Positions 35,923 to 49,309 of a stretch of 64,000 bases of DNA are shown here, piece by piece. Source of the stretch: Mytilisepta virgata. Its lineage: Eukaryota; Mollusca; Bivalvia; Mytilida; Mytilidae. The notes under the pieces are model-generated. The model worked only from the letters and a program-made list of their open reading frames with translations, did no database searches and was not told where the DNA came from. The translations under genes and the position numbers were made by a program. Within the stretch, counting starts at the first letter, position 1. Each line of letters starts with the position of its first letter. The stretch covers positions 91,657,539 to 91,721,538 of the forward strand of contig CM051519.1 of assembly GCA_028015205.1 (NCBI GenBank), given 5' to 3'.

Positions 35923-37460
35923 CAATGTATTTAGTGGCTGACCTGGAAATGGAAATTTAACACAATTCTTGTTGATCTTGGGGTAATACTCTGAGCTTTG
36001 AAAGATTTACAAAACAGCCTCAGAACAAATTGATAAGGCCTGACATCCATTACAAAAAATAACATCAAAAGCTAACTACCTTCTAACAAAAATAACCAAT
36101 ATAAAAAGGCTTTGATAACAGAGCATATAAACCATCTGTTATTAACTTTATTTCCTGTAATAATATCAATCTTATAAGACACATTATCTATATTTCTACA
36201 TAAAAAAATAACATCAGATTAAATTAATTCTACATGTTATTATGTGTTTGACATCCTTACTGTGTGTGTCCAATATAACTGAATTTTAATTTTCAGCAAG
36301 TAACCACCAAAAACTGATAAAATTATAATTTACTTTTTCTTTTCTGAAGTTGTAAATAATTATTGTCCTTTCCAATACTCAAACAATATTAATTTTTCAC
36401 AAGGATAGATTTTTCCATGTGTGATTCATGGACAAGTCATTGCCCATACATGTACTTCAGAAACTGATTTCTTAATCAGTTTGTTGTGGCTTTGCTAAAA
36501 TTTTATACACTTCAAAAATAATAATCAGGTATTATGTCCTATTATATTAAAAATCATTCACAATTTGTCTTTAAGCCAAACCTTTTTTTGTCCAACAATG
36601 TTGCATTCATTTATGTTGACACCTAGTGCAGCAATAACAAGATTTATTTACAGTCAGCCTGTTTCTATAGCAATAACAGCAATGTGTGGTGGTCAGCATT
36701 TGACAATATTTAAACAAAGTTTAAAGGGTAACAATCAAGAAACATTGCTTCATATCTAATCCAGAAGTTTCCAAAAAGTAATTATTATACCTCATATATA
36801 TATATAAAGGAATCAATTGTTTCATAACTCATCACATTATGTGGAACAATTTTGATATTTCTTTTAGAAACTGGTAGCCCCAATTAATAACCTAGCTTGA
36901 AAAACAATAAGCAATAAGGTCATATATTACTCTGTGGGACTATTTTAAAATTTGTACCTAGCAAGCAAAAACTTGACTTATTCTAGAACACTTTAACAGA
37001 GCTGTATCAGATGACTTGTCTCTTTACAATATATACTAAACGGCTAAGAACTGTTTAGGTTTCTTTTCTATCTATTATTAATAACTTTGTTCAGTTTGTT
37101 CGGTGAGCTTGTGCCCTTGAGATATTGTGTGTCCTTTAGCACCTGTCCTTGATCTCTGTATTTGGATGACTTGATAAATCATTTGTCCTTGTGCACTGAT
37201 CATGAGGAGGACCATCCTAAGTGTACCTATTTACTACAATTTTATATCCATTTTTTCCCTTTTAGTGAAGATCTATGAATATAGTCCTGTAGCATTGACC
37301 ATATGTGACCTCTGTCCCATTCGTGTGCTTGGTGATGAGGGGGACTCTTTATGGATCTTTCTTTTTTTTTTTTACTTTTTTCTTATGAAACATGACTACT
37401 TAACTAAAGCAGCACACTGTATACATGTTCTTTATAGCACCTGCCCTTGATGATCTTGGC
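35923..37460. other. AT-rich presumed intron
   Basis: Nothing recognised beyond a short (AT)n at ~36792-36805. Confidence 0.45.
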
Positions 37461-37615
37461 ATTTGGATAACTTAATTAACTCACCCTTTTGCTTAGATCA
37501 TGAGGAGGACTCATTTGGATGACTTCATTAACTCACCCTTTTACTTAGTGGATCATGAGGACTCATTTGGATGACATAATTAACTCATCCTTTTGCTTAG
37601 ATCATGAGGAGGACT
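37461..37615. repeat. ~52-bp tandem repeat, 3 units
   Basis: Units share ATTAACTCACCCTTTTGCTT, AGATCATGAGGAGGACTC and ATTTGGATGAC. A more diverged related passage (GCACTGATCATGAGGAGGAC) is near 37193. Confidence 0.85.
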
Positions 37616-37802
37616 GCATCTTAGTGCATTTTTATATTATTGAATATAAAATTAAGGATTTTTTTTTAAAGTGATCTGATGTTGCTCATTAAAACCATTT
37701 ATTTTATTATTGTAATTGTATGTTTATCCTGTATTGTAATATCTTGTCCCTAACTGGGCCCTTGATTGGATAATGAATATTCTTCTTCAAGTTACTTTGG
37801 TA

Positions 37803-37957
37803 TAATAATACAATTACTGCCTATTTGTCAGTGAATATGTGAATATCCAAAATTGTCAACCTGTCAGTATCAGATAAACCCCTCAGGGAATAACCCATAC
37901 TCAGTTTGACAATTTTTGATATTCACCTCCCTAAAGGGCAATAACTGTATATTATTT
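37803..37957. repeat. Imperfect foldback, 155 bp
   Basis: Outer arms AATAATACAATTACTGCC / GGGCAATAACTGTATATTATT and inner arms GAATATCCAAAATTGTCAA / TTGACAATTTTTGATATTC. Confidence 0.75.
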
Positions 37958-39513
37958 TATTCCTGCTCTTTCATTCAGGTCTTCTGCTAGCAGATATTTC
38001 TCACACTTTGTTAAATCATCAGCCATTTCCTTCAAATCATCTATTTTCAAACCAACCAACATTTATCACATTTAGCAAAATAATAAAACTGAATAAATGA
38101 TTGTCTGTCAATGACATATGTCAATCATAAACTAAATAAACTGGTTACCTGTTGATTTAAAAAGTACAGTTTTGGTGCAACAATTTCGCTGACATCTATT
38201 TTTAAATAGTACAATTGCGTAATTTGAATGTTTTTAGTATGAATTATTAATTAGGAATTTCATCACCTCATTGAGGCTATCTATAAAAGAAACTTCATGC
38301 TATTTAATGAGATAAATTACCTCTATAATGCCCATGAAATTAAGTACAGATAAACCAGACTCATAAAAAAGCATCATGTCAGATAAAAAAAATGCAATCA
38401 ACAGAACATATTACCTTTTATATCAAAACCCTGGCTTACCTGTAATGCTAAATAAATGCAGGTTATAATAAAAGTTAAGAGTTTATTATTGATGCATTTT
38501 ATTGAAATTGCTACCAGGAATAGAAAAACAATTTAACAAATACAATTTGTTCTAACAACTGAACTGGAAAAGTGACCGAGGACATTCTGCTAAACATGGC
38601 ATAAAAACGTGTAAATAGTCCATTAAATGATGGAACCATCTGTTGTTGATTGCAGGTGTGTAAATTTCTTTGGATATTGATTAACAGGTATCAATTACCT
38701 TGGAAAAATTAGGTGATATCAATTAAACAGAGCTCTCCTATATTTTTCTTTGTCAACTGACAACAATCTTTTCTTCATCATCAAATTCAATTATCTCAAT
38801 TAAATATATATGGCTATAATTGAATTTGCAAAATAAATATTGACTATAAATGTATTGAAGTGTTTATTTTGGAATTTATAATAAAAGTTTCCATCATATT
38901 TTAATAGTTTTAAAGGCTTATTAAAGGAATATTTGTGATACTGTTAAAATTGACTTATGTTTAAAAAACTGGACCAGAAATATATCCTTTGAAGCATAAA
39001 GGTATTTGATAATTTCAAACCTGTAACATGAAATTACAAATAATTAATAAGGGACCAAAGTTCAAGACCACAACCTTTGAAATAGATCAATAATTTACCA
39101 AAACATACAAATATGTTTTCTTTTGATTCCAGGGAACTGCAAAGGAGATGCCAAACAGTCATATTATATCACCATTTAACACTGCAATACAGTAATCAGA
39201 TATTCACATTTTTCTGTTGTGGTATTCAATTAGCCACAAGAGTTTTGACAGAGAAATGTAAAAATGAAATTTCTTCATTACCTCACTCAATTGGTAAGAT
39301 GGTCATAATAATAAAATGCCAAAACTTACAATTTTAAAACTTTTCATAAAATCAGTGGATGTAGTCACCACAAATATAACATGTAAATAGTGATTTTACT
39401 TGATACTAAATCAATTCAAATTCAAACTTTCATTGTCATATATAAAACTTGTGACAAAACATATATACATAATGCAGTGTGACAAGGAACAAGAAATACA
39501 TTATATAAATAAC
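37958..39513. other. AT-rich presumed intron
   Basis: No feature recognised. Confidence 0.45.
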
Positions 39514-39646
39514 ATATTTCTAAGAGGGTAACAGAGTATATTGTAACCCTGAGAAAACACTGTCAACCAAGGAAAAGCCAAGGTTGACAATGTTTTCAGA
39601 GGGGTTACAATATACTCCGTCACCCTCTTAGAAATTAGTTATTTAT
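39514..39646. repeat. Foldback element, ~133 bp
   Basis: Arms ATTTCTAAGAGGGTAACAGA...GTATATTGTAACCC and GGGTTACAATATAC...CACCCTCTTAGAAAT, with the inner pair TGTCAACCAAGG / CCAAGGTTGACA. It is followed at ~39680-39740 by two further short GGGTGAC-containing motifs, one of which is itself an inverted repeat (GCGGGTGA...TCACCCGC). Confidence 0.88.
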
Positions 39647-41433
39647 TTTATAATACTGAATGTCTTGGATTTTATGAGCGGGTGACAGTATAAAATATCA
39701 CCCGCTGTTTCTTTCCAGAGGGTGACCGAGTAAAATACCACATTCTAATGTAAACCAATGAAAATGCATTAAAAGCACAGAAATTTACATAAAGTATAAT
39801 AAAATAAAATCATATCCAAACAAGTTTATATATAGGTCTTCTGTTCACAGTTCTAATGACTTTTTAATAAAACAACCTGTATTATACACTTGCCTTGGTC
39901 TTGATGGTGTAAAGATAGAAATGATTTTTTCATTTTCAAACATTTAATCAAAATTTAATGACACATCTTCTGCTTTTGCTCTTTGGATATAATTATTACG
40001 TAAATCTGAATATTTGGGGCATTCTAGTAAGAAATAGTGTGTATATATTCTGTCTTCTGTTGGGATCTTAAAATATCTTCCTTTTTCAGTTTAAATGAAA
40101 TGACTTCATTGGTTTATATAAATACCATCAACAAAAATTGTCTAAGCTTTGGCTATATATTTTCCTATATATAGATTAACGACCAAGTGTAAACATTAGC
40201 TTGAGTGTACCATAAATTCTCAAAGACCTAGCCCCTCTGAAATTCCCATATTTCACCCATTAGACCTTTTCTCTGTAAGTCAATATGTCTTGTTGAAGTA
40301 AAACAGATAAACATTAAATTAAGTGTGTTTTAATATTCAAAAAGTTATCATATTAGAAGTAGAATTTGTCAAAATTGTTGTATTTAAGGAGGACCTGATC
40401 TATTTATGGGATTCCATGTACTGAATTAAAGACCTCCTAAATAGATAGGGGTCCACAATTTGACTTATAGCATTCCATCCATAAATATTTCCTGGAGATC
40501 CTGAAATCAAGTCATGGATGTCCCATACCTATATTCATGTATATTGAAATGAAAACAACATGCTATTCAATTCTTGTCATTTTTCTTTCAATTTCAATGC
40601 CAACATGGAGAAAGGTATTTCATAATTTTGCCAAATTATTCATAAACAATCTGATGACTGGGCAAGACCACTGCAATTGTTGTCACTCAAAAATCCCATC
40701 ATGGCAAATATTCTCTGCCAAATGGCAAAATGACTGTCTTATGACAAATTCTGGCATTGTTTGACAATGGGAATCTACTTATGTCATTTTTATGTAATTC
40801 TGTAAATCTCTAAATAATGTCTATTATTTGCATCGGAATATTGAGTGTTGTTACGTAATTTTTGTCATTCATAAAACACATCAAAGGAGTGCTTTTGGCA
40901 TCAAGAACTATATAAATAGTGATATATTAACTGGGATGATTTGAGCAACTACAAACTAAAGCTGGTATAGATTACAAATTGGCTGATTGTTGCTGTACTG
41001 AAAAAACAAATAGCTTTCACACCTTACCTACCCAAAAAAAGATTTATCCTACTTCAATACCTATAGTATTTATAAACTAGCTTCCTTTTTCATAAGAACT
41101 GTTAAAATTAGAATGGCTTTAAAACATACACAATGAAGGGATAAAATACTTCCTTTCAACTGCACTTCGCTCTGGAAAAGATAGTTTTACCTAAAATTAT
41201 GAATTATATATCAAATCTGTCAGTAATATACTAGTAATACAAGCCTTATTTTTGAATGGTTTTATCGATCAATTGATAACTGATACAATTGTTTATACTC
41301 TTTTCCTCTTTTAGTGCTTTTGTTTCTGTGTTGCCTACTTTTCTATTTTTTAAAATTTAGTTATTTATTTTATTTATTCGTCTAGTTATTTACGTATACT
41401 TGTGCTATTAGTTTCTTATGTTCCATTCTCACA
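39647..41433. other. AT-rich presumed intron
   Basis: Apart from the GCGGGTGA/TCACCCGC inverted repeat near 39678-39705, nothing recognised. Confidence 0.45.
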
Positions 41434-41608
41434 CCCTGCATACAGTTCTTCAAACCGTGGATAAATCTGGCTCCACAAAGAAGTATCCATGTTTACCATT
41501 AGAACATTGTATGAAAACCATGGATTTCATATCAGTTTGTAATGGATAAAATGGATATTTCTTACCGCGGAGCCAGATTTATCCGAGGTTTGCAGAACTG
41601 TATACAGG
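41434..41608. mobile_element. MITE-like foldback element, 175 bp
   Basis: Terminal inverted repeats of ~40 bp. The left begins CCTGCATACAGTTCTTCAAA and ends ATAAATCTGGCTCC; the right is its complement, ending GCAGAACTGTATACAGG. About 90% arm identity, no ORF. Confidence 0.88.
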
Positions 41609-43794
41609 ACGTGATTCTCATGAATTTGTCTTTTCCTTTGGATTTACAAGGTCTACCAAAATAAAACCAAAAAATGTTTGTTATTTAAATATCAACATTA
41701 AAAACCAACTTGGTGATACGCTGATTTAAAAATTACAGGTTTTCTAATGTATGGCAAATGGTCATCTGGCAAAATTATATGCATTCAAGGACAAAAACAT
41801 ATTGGTGTAATATGACTCAATATTAACCATTTTTGTACTTGACTGACACATTTGAGCAGATTTTTAACATTCTAGCTCAAATATATCACAGTCCATAAAA
41901 AGGCATGTCCCACTAAGAACTTATCTGAATCTTTGCTCTAATAGTGTACTTGGGCCTAAGCAAAGAAGTAGCAAAAACCAATTTTAGTCTTTGAGTCCAG
42001 GGGTTGAACTCAAGACTAACACCACTTTAAGACCAGTAACTTCCTTTAAACTGAAAAATTTCATTATCAGTCGACAATGGCACCTACAGAAATTATTTAA
42101 AGAAATTGAAATATAATCTATCATTTCAAAACCTTAATTTCTCTACCACAGTTAAAATTTTCATTTATTTGATTTTGTCTAAATGGATTGACATCAATAA
42201 GCATGCTATGATGATATCATTGTTGATAAATGTAATTAATATTAAGTCACAGAATCAAGCATTTCAGATTTCGCAGAATTAAAACAAATTTTCAAACAAA
42301 CTATCAGAAACACAAAACTACAAACTGGCATTAAGTATTGGTTGTGTAAATAAATTCTGTTCAGTTCCTGCTACGGCTTATCTTTGATGATTCTGAACAA
42401 ACAGTGGATTTTGAGGCATTGATTTTAAAGGAATGAGGTTCACTAAAGGCTTTTAAATGATCAAGATTTGCATTACAGGGAATTGTATAAATCTAACATT
42501 ATGCATCATGTTATAAAAATATTTTAGTCAACTGAATAATGCAGCTATTTTAATTTCTGTGAATATTTCATCAATTCATAAATATTACATGACTATATTT
42601 CAAGCTAAAAATAAAAAATCATGAAAATTGTATATTTATCTTTTTTAACAAAGACACCATAAGTATTCCAAAACATGTATCTATGTAATGTAGAATTTGA
42701 TCCACTTTCATGTTATTAAGACCACATCAACAGGCAATGATAGCAAACGATTTCAATTTCTACTAATCCTCTGTCTTATAAATGTCAACTGATAACGTCA
42801 GACTTTGACATAAATGCCAAATACAGCAGCACAGACTTAAAATAAGAACGTGCTTGAAACTCTCCATTTAGACATAAATTATTCTTTTACGAAATTAACT
42901 TTAATCCACAGTAAGCAGGCCCATATGAGAAGCTTTAAGCTGTTTTAATAATGTTATTATAGAATGTCGATTTTATGTAATTTTGTTGAGTGAAGAGTAA
43001 AGGATATTTCAATTAATTTTTCTGCAATTTCAAAGATGTGATCAGTCTTAAAACTATTGATTCTGTAAAAAAGTCAAATGCTGTATTCTCAGAATACCAT
43101 TTGGCTGACTTTTCTAAAATTAAATAATCTGACAGTGCATTTGACAACAACAGTCTTGGTTTTTTTTTCTTTTTGTGTCATTTTTCTGCTACAGACTAGT
43201 CATATGCTAAGTTCCGTCTTTACAATATGCATGCATAATAATTTAAAATGTTAAACATTCTCTTTATTATGTTTTTTTTATAAAAAAAATTCAAAGAATT
43301 TGTTTCCCTTATATTATTTCCCTAAAGCGTTTGTTTAATTCTAGTTAATTAAATACAAGTATAGCTGCAAAATCCGTTCTGTTTGTCATCTCTTTCATAG
43401 CCAATATTAATTTGGAACTGAATTGTGGCTTTCTCTATACAGCGTAACTATCGATGAACTAGGCTTTATCCTCTAAAAATTGCTTTTTTATTAGTGAGAG
43501 AAATTACACATACTGCTAGAGATATGCACTCATAAAAATTAGCATATTTAACAATATCATAACTTTAATTTTACACTTTAAACAGATAATTCTCAATATC
43601 CAAAATACAAACTATCTATAAAGTAACAACATAATACTGTCCTTGATCTCATTATAGGAAACAAACTTCAATATTTTAATGATAAAATCTAATGGTTCCG
43701 CTTTAATATCAGAGATGTTATACACATTCAATATTAACGGCACCGAAATCAATTAATTTATCATCAATTAATACATCAATCAAAGAGAAAACTG
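41609..43794. other. AT-rich presumed intron
   Basis: No feature recognised. Confidence 0.45.
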
Positions 43795-43938
43795 ATTGAA
43801 TTTTTCTGTGTTAATTGTGTTGATCCAGCTAAAATCTCATATGACACAGTTGGATTATGATCCTGAAAGGATCTTCTTTGTCAGGAGGTCAGAACGTTCT
43901 GCCAATGGATACAAGGGCCACCTGAGGTATAAAACATG
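43795..43938 (+). other. Exon-like island, unrecognised
   Basis: Stop-to-stop open frame of about 47 codons in otherwise AT-rich DNA. It has balanced, protein-like composition (YDPERIFFVRRSERSANGYK). A fair acceptor (TGTTGATCCAG|, ending 43828) and donor (CTGAG|GTATAA at 43926/43927) would define a 98-bp plus-strand exon. I do not recognise the peptide. It could be an alternative or 5' exon of the plus-strand LRRN-like gene, a retro-fragment, or chance. Confidence 0.25.
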
Positions 43939-44076
43939 AACTCTGTGTTAGCCCCTAAGGTGATATTGTCATTGCAACAAACTATACCTGTAATTATCAA
44001 TATATTTATAATACTTGCTGTATCAAACAAGGTTATTTTTCTTTTATATATGTTGTTCAAAATGAACTTGGGCTTA

Positions 44077-44982
44077 AACTAGAGGCTCCCTAGAGCCTGA
44101 ATCGCTCACCTGTTATTTTTTGTTTAGATCTTGCATCAATGAATATTTTAGCTATTTAACGTATAACATCACATTTTTCACCGTAATATTGACTTGTACA
44201 GCTAAAATATAAATCCTAAACCCAAATATATATGGTATCTAGAGACTTTTTCAATGACATTGACTCCTGACCTTCTATTTTGACTTGAACAGGTATATTG
44301 TAGGGTCCTTAACCAAATATTTCTGGTTGCTAGGGACTTTTCCATCAGTTGCTATGGATATTTCCAATGACCTTGACCCTTGAGCCTCCATATTGACTTG
44401 TACAGCTATATTATAGGGTCCTGAATCTAAATATATATGGTTGCTATGTTAAACTAAGTTCCCCACTGTTGGCCATCTTGGATGACGAATCTGCAACAAA
44501 GTAACAACACTAGGTCACCACCTCATAACGAACTTCATGCCATGTTTGGTTTTAATCCATTCACCGGTTCTCTAAAAGAAGATTTTTGTATTTATTTCCC
44601 ATATGGTACTATGTTAAACTAAGTTCCCTGCTGGCAGCCATCTTGGATGACGGATTTGCAACAAAGTAACAAAACTTGGTCAGCACCTCATAACAAACAT
44701 TCGTGCAGTGTTTAGTTTTAATCTATTCAGCAGTTCTCTAGAAGAAGATTTTTGTATGTATTTCCCATGGGGTCGATCCTATCTTAAACTAAGTTCCCCC
44801 CTGGCAGCCATCTTGGATGACGGATCCGCAACAAGGTACAGTAACAACACTTGGTCACCACCTCATAAGGAACATTCACGCCATGTTTGGTTTCAATCCA
44901 TTTAGCGGTTCTGTAGAAGAAGGTCAAAATATGAAATGTTGATGGACGGACAAAATGACCCTTTGGGTTAGGTGAGCTAAAA
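44077..44982 (+). mobile_element. GCTCACCTG/CAGGTGAGC family element
   Basis: Left end ACTAGAGGCTCCCTAGAGCC and ATCGCTCACCTG. About five units follow, some with GACCTTGACC-type words and others with CCATCTTGGATGACGGAT and CACCTCATAA. The right end TTAGGTGAGCTAAAA is at ~44968-44982. Confidence 0.88.
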
Positions 44983-46078
44983 ACCTTTTTTTGCTAACTC
45001 AACTGACCCTATTCTTTTTTCAAAATTTCTTCTCTGAGGAAACCTGTTAAAATTTCTAGAAAAAATTAATAAATTATGCTGTAGCTTACAATATAGCCTT
45101 ATATATGTAGTTATCAATAACACAGTTTTTTTTCATTTTTGGTAGTTTTCCAAAATATCAATAATACTAGGGTTGGCCATACTATATCAGAACAAAAATA
45201 ACTGGGTAATTCATAGTAAATGGAATTTTAAAATGGCACAGTGTTCCTTTACTTCCGTTCAGGGCAAAATAACATTCCAAACAACTCTAAATTTATAATC
45301 TGTCATGAAGAGTACAGAAATGTTGAATTTTCTGTAATACTCAATTCTTAATAAATGTTTTTATGTCTACATTATACTGTCTGCAGCAATTCATGAATAC
45401 AATAATCAAGAATCTCTTTATGGGAACACTATAATAATTTCCATTCCTTATCCAGCCAATATTTACCCAAAACAGACACACTGGAAATCAAATAAGATAT
45501 TATAAGACAAAATAAATCTACACATGTATTATATCTGTTACTATTTTAGAAATTAATATCTTCTTTAAATTATACCATTTCATTTAAAGTTTTCTTGTTC
45601 GAAAAAGTAGAAATAAAAGATTTACATGACACAAGGAATTACAAATTAAGAGTTTCCAATTCAATAATTTCTAGGTCTAGAAATCTTTGCCAATGTAAAT
45701 TTTTCTAAGGTTGGATGAAAGACTTTCTATACCACATCTTACAAGTAAATGCAATATGTTTGCTTTGCATATTTCTTGTATTCAGTACAAAATTTCCTTC
45801 CTTTTCTATATAAATTAAGGGACCTGAAAATCTGCAATTATTGGCAAAAGAATACCGAAGCAACAAAATTTGGAATCCAAAGGGAAATACAAGTCATACC
45901 AAAGGGAAATACAAGTCATAGGAATGGAACATATACGACCAAATGCCACAAGGAAAAATGTATAACTAAAATAATAAAAAACATAATAATAAACTAAACA
46001 AAATTCAATGAAAGAACAAGACTGCTATTTTATGTTTCTTCGAAGGACAGCATGATAAATATATGAGTATTTGAAAGT
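44983..46078. other. AT-rich presumed intron
   Basis: A 22-bp direct repeat (AAAGGGAAATACAAGTCATA twice, 45879-45920). Otherwise nothing recognised. Confidence 0.45.
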
Positions 46079-46140
46079 ACAGTCAAACCTCTGTATAAAG
46101 GACACCCAAGGGACCAGAAAAAAGTGTCCTTTATTTGCAG
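46079..46140. mobile_element. Possible pogo/Tigger-like terminal repeat fragment
   Basis: TACAGTCAAACCTCTGTATA followed by AAGGACACCCAAGGGACCAG and GTGTCCTTTAT. A TA-CAGT start followed by this kind of internal palindrome resembles the terminus of pogo-like DNA transposons (TA target). The matching other end and transposase are not seen. Confidence 0.35.
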
Positions 46141-46224
46141 GTGCACTTTATATAATTTTATAAGCTTTGTTCATGATGGGGACATTTTCACATCGCCCTT
46201 TGGGAAGAGTCATTATTTATCAGC

Positions 46225-46345
46225 TGAGGGGGTCGGTGCATTTTTTTTTTTGGGGGGGGGTCATTGCCAAAAGAATCATATCACTGGATGGGGGGGGGGG
46301 GGGGGGTGTTGCACACAAAAAGATTATTTTACTGGGGGGTGGGGG
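46225..46345. repeat. G-rich low-complexity tract
   Basis: Three or more G runs of 6-16 bases at ~46253-46260, 46290-46305 and 46334-46346, separated by short spacers. A further G run (GGGAGGGGGG...) is at ~46732-46747. Potential G-quadruplex on the plus strand. Confidence 0.8.
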
Positions 46346-48462
46346 GTCACACGATGAAAGTTTTTATTTCTGAAGAGTATATAAATTCTTAACATATTTT
46401 CTGGAGTAAGTCTACAATCACAATAACTTGTGTCATTATTAAATCTTCCATAATGAACAGCACCAGTAAGGTGCTTTATCTCTCAATGGTAGTTCCTTAT
46501 CACTGTCACCTATTATGGTTCATTACCATTTGATATGTAAATTTGCAATCACTTATCTTAAGATTAACAACTGTATGAAGAATGTCTGGGCTATTCTGAC
46601 CACAGGAAATCATCAAATAGAAAAGTTTCTGAAAATTAGTGTTTCAACTTTCTAACGAATTCAAAAGGTATTTATAATCTTAAATCATTTATATATTTGA
46701 GGGGTAGGGGTATGTATGCTTTTGTTCTATGGGAGGGGGGGGGGGGAGTCATTATGTGATTCAGAAGGGTGATTGGGGGGTTGCTGATAAAAAAAAAATA
46801 AAGTGCAAATATTTGATCTGACCCCCTCAGCTTATAAATAATGACTGTTCCATTTTCAGACAGTGATTTGCTATATAGAGGTGTAGTAGGTATAACTGTA
46901 TTGTCCTCAATAGAATTAATTTAGGCATTATATACAAAGTATTGGGTTGATAATATGATGGATTAATTCTTGTCAAAAAATCTCCAACTGTATACCCGAC
47001 AAAATTCATATTAAAGGGAAATTGCTTTTATTGCTGTGGAAAGATACAAACTGTTTCTTCTAAGTATGCTTTTTCAAGACAATTTTCATGTACTTTAAAT
47101 TCCAAGGGCAAAAACCCTAATAAAAATGTTTAAAGGGCAATCAATTCCCACCTCAAATCAGTTATTCTATGAATCAGTCTTACAATTTTTACTGTAATCC
47201 ATGTGACTGCAGTATCCAACAGACTGACAGATTAATAATCTAGTTGCCATGGAGACTTCAATATCCGCTCTCAAAACTGAATCTGGGGACATTAAAACTC
47301 CTCAAATTGTCAGACTGTCAATGATCTTACTGCAGTTAAGTTCAATGCTGAATATATATGTTTTTTACGTCTATACAAAGATGTATAAATTAATAATCAA
47401 CCAGACAAACACAAACCAAATCACGCCATAACTAAGTGTAAAGACTGCTTTTTACAAAAACTCTGGAGAATTCAAAGTGACAACCAAAGAAATTGAATAA
47501 GAATTACAACACACTGTTGTGACAGTCTGGATAGTAATTACAATTGACTCTCACAAGTTCTTAGATTTATTTTTGAAATATTAAAAATTTTTTCAGCTGA
47601 AACTTTTTTCACAGATACCTGATTGTACTTCAAAGATTCAACATTCCTGATATATATTTCTCATTATCTTAAAATCTGTAGGTTTCAGTTATAAAAGTTA
47701 CCAATAAAAATCATTTTATAAACATCTGTTATATATGTATACCATTTGCCTTTAAATATTATTTCAGTCCTTTTTAAAAAAATTGTCTTCAGGATGAACC
47801 CTATTTCTACAATGGTGGACTTTTTTTACTCCATTTGGGTTACAGTATTGACTAATAGCTGTTCTTAATCTTGATAAAATGCATATTTCAAGTTCAACTT
47901 CTTGATAATTTCAATGTTAACACATAGATTGTCCTTTTTTGTGTGGATTATATTTCTACACGTCCACTTTTGACTTCACAAAGAGTGAATGTAGCTATTG
48001 ATAAAATCTAATTTAGGTTTGACTTGCTTTAAAATCCGTAATTTCTTTTGTTTGATGTATTTGTATCTATTTATATAATAATTTGAATAAATTAATGAAA
48101 GGCAGTGTTTTCCCCAGCCTTATATACCACAGTGTTACCACTGTGCTATTAAATTTGACCAATGTATATATTTTTTACTTTTGATGTACTAATAATTTCC
48201 CATTTTATCTTAGTTTAAATTAAGAGAAATCTGGTAAAATTTTACACAATAATTTTTAATAAATCATCAGAAATCTTATTCAAATTCTTATAAATGCTTT
48301 TATTTCAATAATACGATACGATACAAACCTATGTGAATTTTCTACCACAGTGCTATTATAAATTTCTGGGGAGAACACTGAAAGGTATTTAAACTCATGT
48401 GTTTTTGCAATGTTACGTTATTCTCTGACCATAACACTGCAAGGCTTGGGTAAAAATATAAA
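46346..48462. other. AT-rich presumed intron
   Basis: Nothing recognised beyond the G-rich patch at 46700-46747. Confidence 0.45.
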
Positions 48463-49309
48463 AACAAGAGTGGTCACACTAAATGTCTTGCATGAGTATA
48501 CACATAGATACAGCATACAGATTATCTGATACCTGACATTGTAACTCAAGGGAAAATGCATTAAAATAATTAGTTATGGTCAGGTGACATTTGTCTGTGT
48601 GTATCCACAAAAAAGTATCTATAGACCAAAAATAGTGGGTCTATGTATTTGTTGAGGTCAAAAGTCAAGTGGAAGGTTTCAAACTGGTACATATCCACTA
48701 ATAAGAACCTCTATAGACCAGATAATGTGGGTCTAGTTAGCACAGTTGATGAGAAATAGTCTTAAAGTAAAAAAAATGAATTGCACTGGTCATTCAAGCA
48801 CGAAATTCAGGTTAAGGTCAGGTAGCAGGTGTTAGACTGGTATGTATCCAATAAGAACTATCTATAGATCAAATATGATAGGTCTAGGTATTACAGTTGC
48901 GAAAAAATGGACCTTACACATAAAATATGATGCAAGTCATTCAAGCATGAAATTCAAGTCAGGGTTGAGTGATAGTTGTCAAATTGGAATGTACCCACTA
49001 AGAACTATCTATAGCCCAAATATGGTTGGCCTAGGTATAACAGTTGCTGAGAAATAGACATAATCATGAAACTTTGACCTCGTTTTGATAATTCATTGAC
49101 ATCATAAACATTTTGAAAAATCTGCATCAAAGTTAGAAGAGAAGTATATTACGCCAATATTTATATCATAATGTATCTGTGGACCAAAGATCTTAAGTTT
49201 AGTTAATTTATCAAGGTTTTATAAAAGTTTACGCCTCCACTGCCGCCACCTGGAAGTAATACCTATATCTAAATGCCTTTCGCAGCTTTCCTCGCAGGAG
49301 AAAAAAAAA
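48463..49309 (-). mobile_element. Array-bearing non-autonomous element, third copy (minus)
   Basis: Same family as 12358-13369: end AACAAGAGTGGTCACACTAA with TGTCTTGCATGAG, units with AAGAACTATCTATAGACCAA-type words, and end ACGCCTCCACTGCCGCCACC with CCTATATCT and GCAGGAGAAAA. More diverged, about four units. Confidence 0.82.

Noticed and set aside
39690..39730. Minus-strand GGTGATATT reading GDI, considered as the missing IMMP2L GDIV block
   Set aside because: Part of an inverted repeat; no donor follows and flanking residues do not match.
43940..43990. Plus-strand GGTGATATTGTC reading GDIV
   Set aside because: Wrong strand for IMMP2L and preceded immediately by an in-frame stop.
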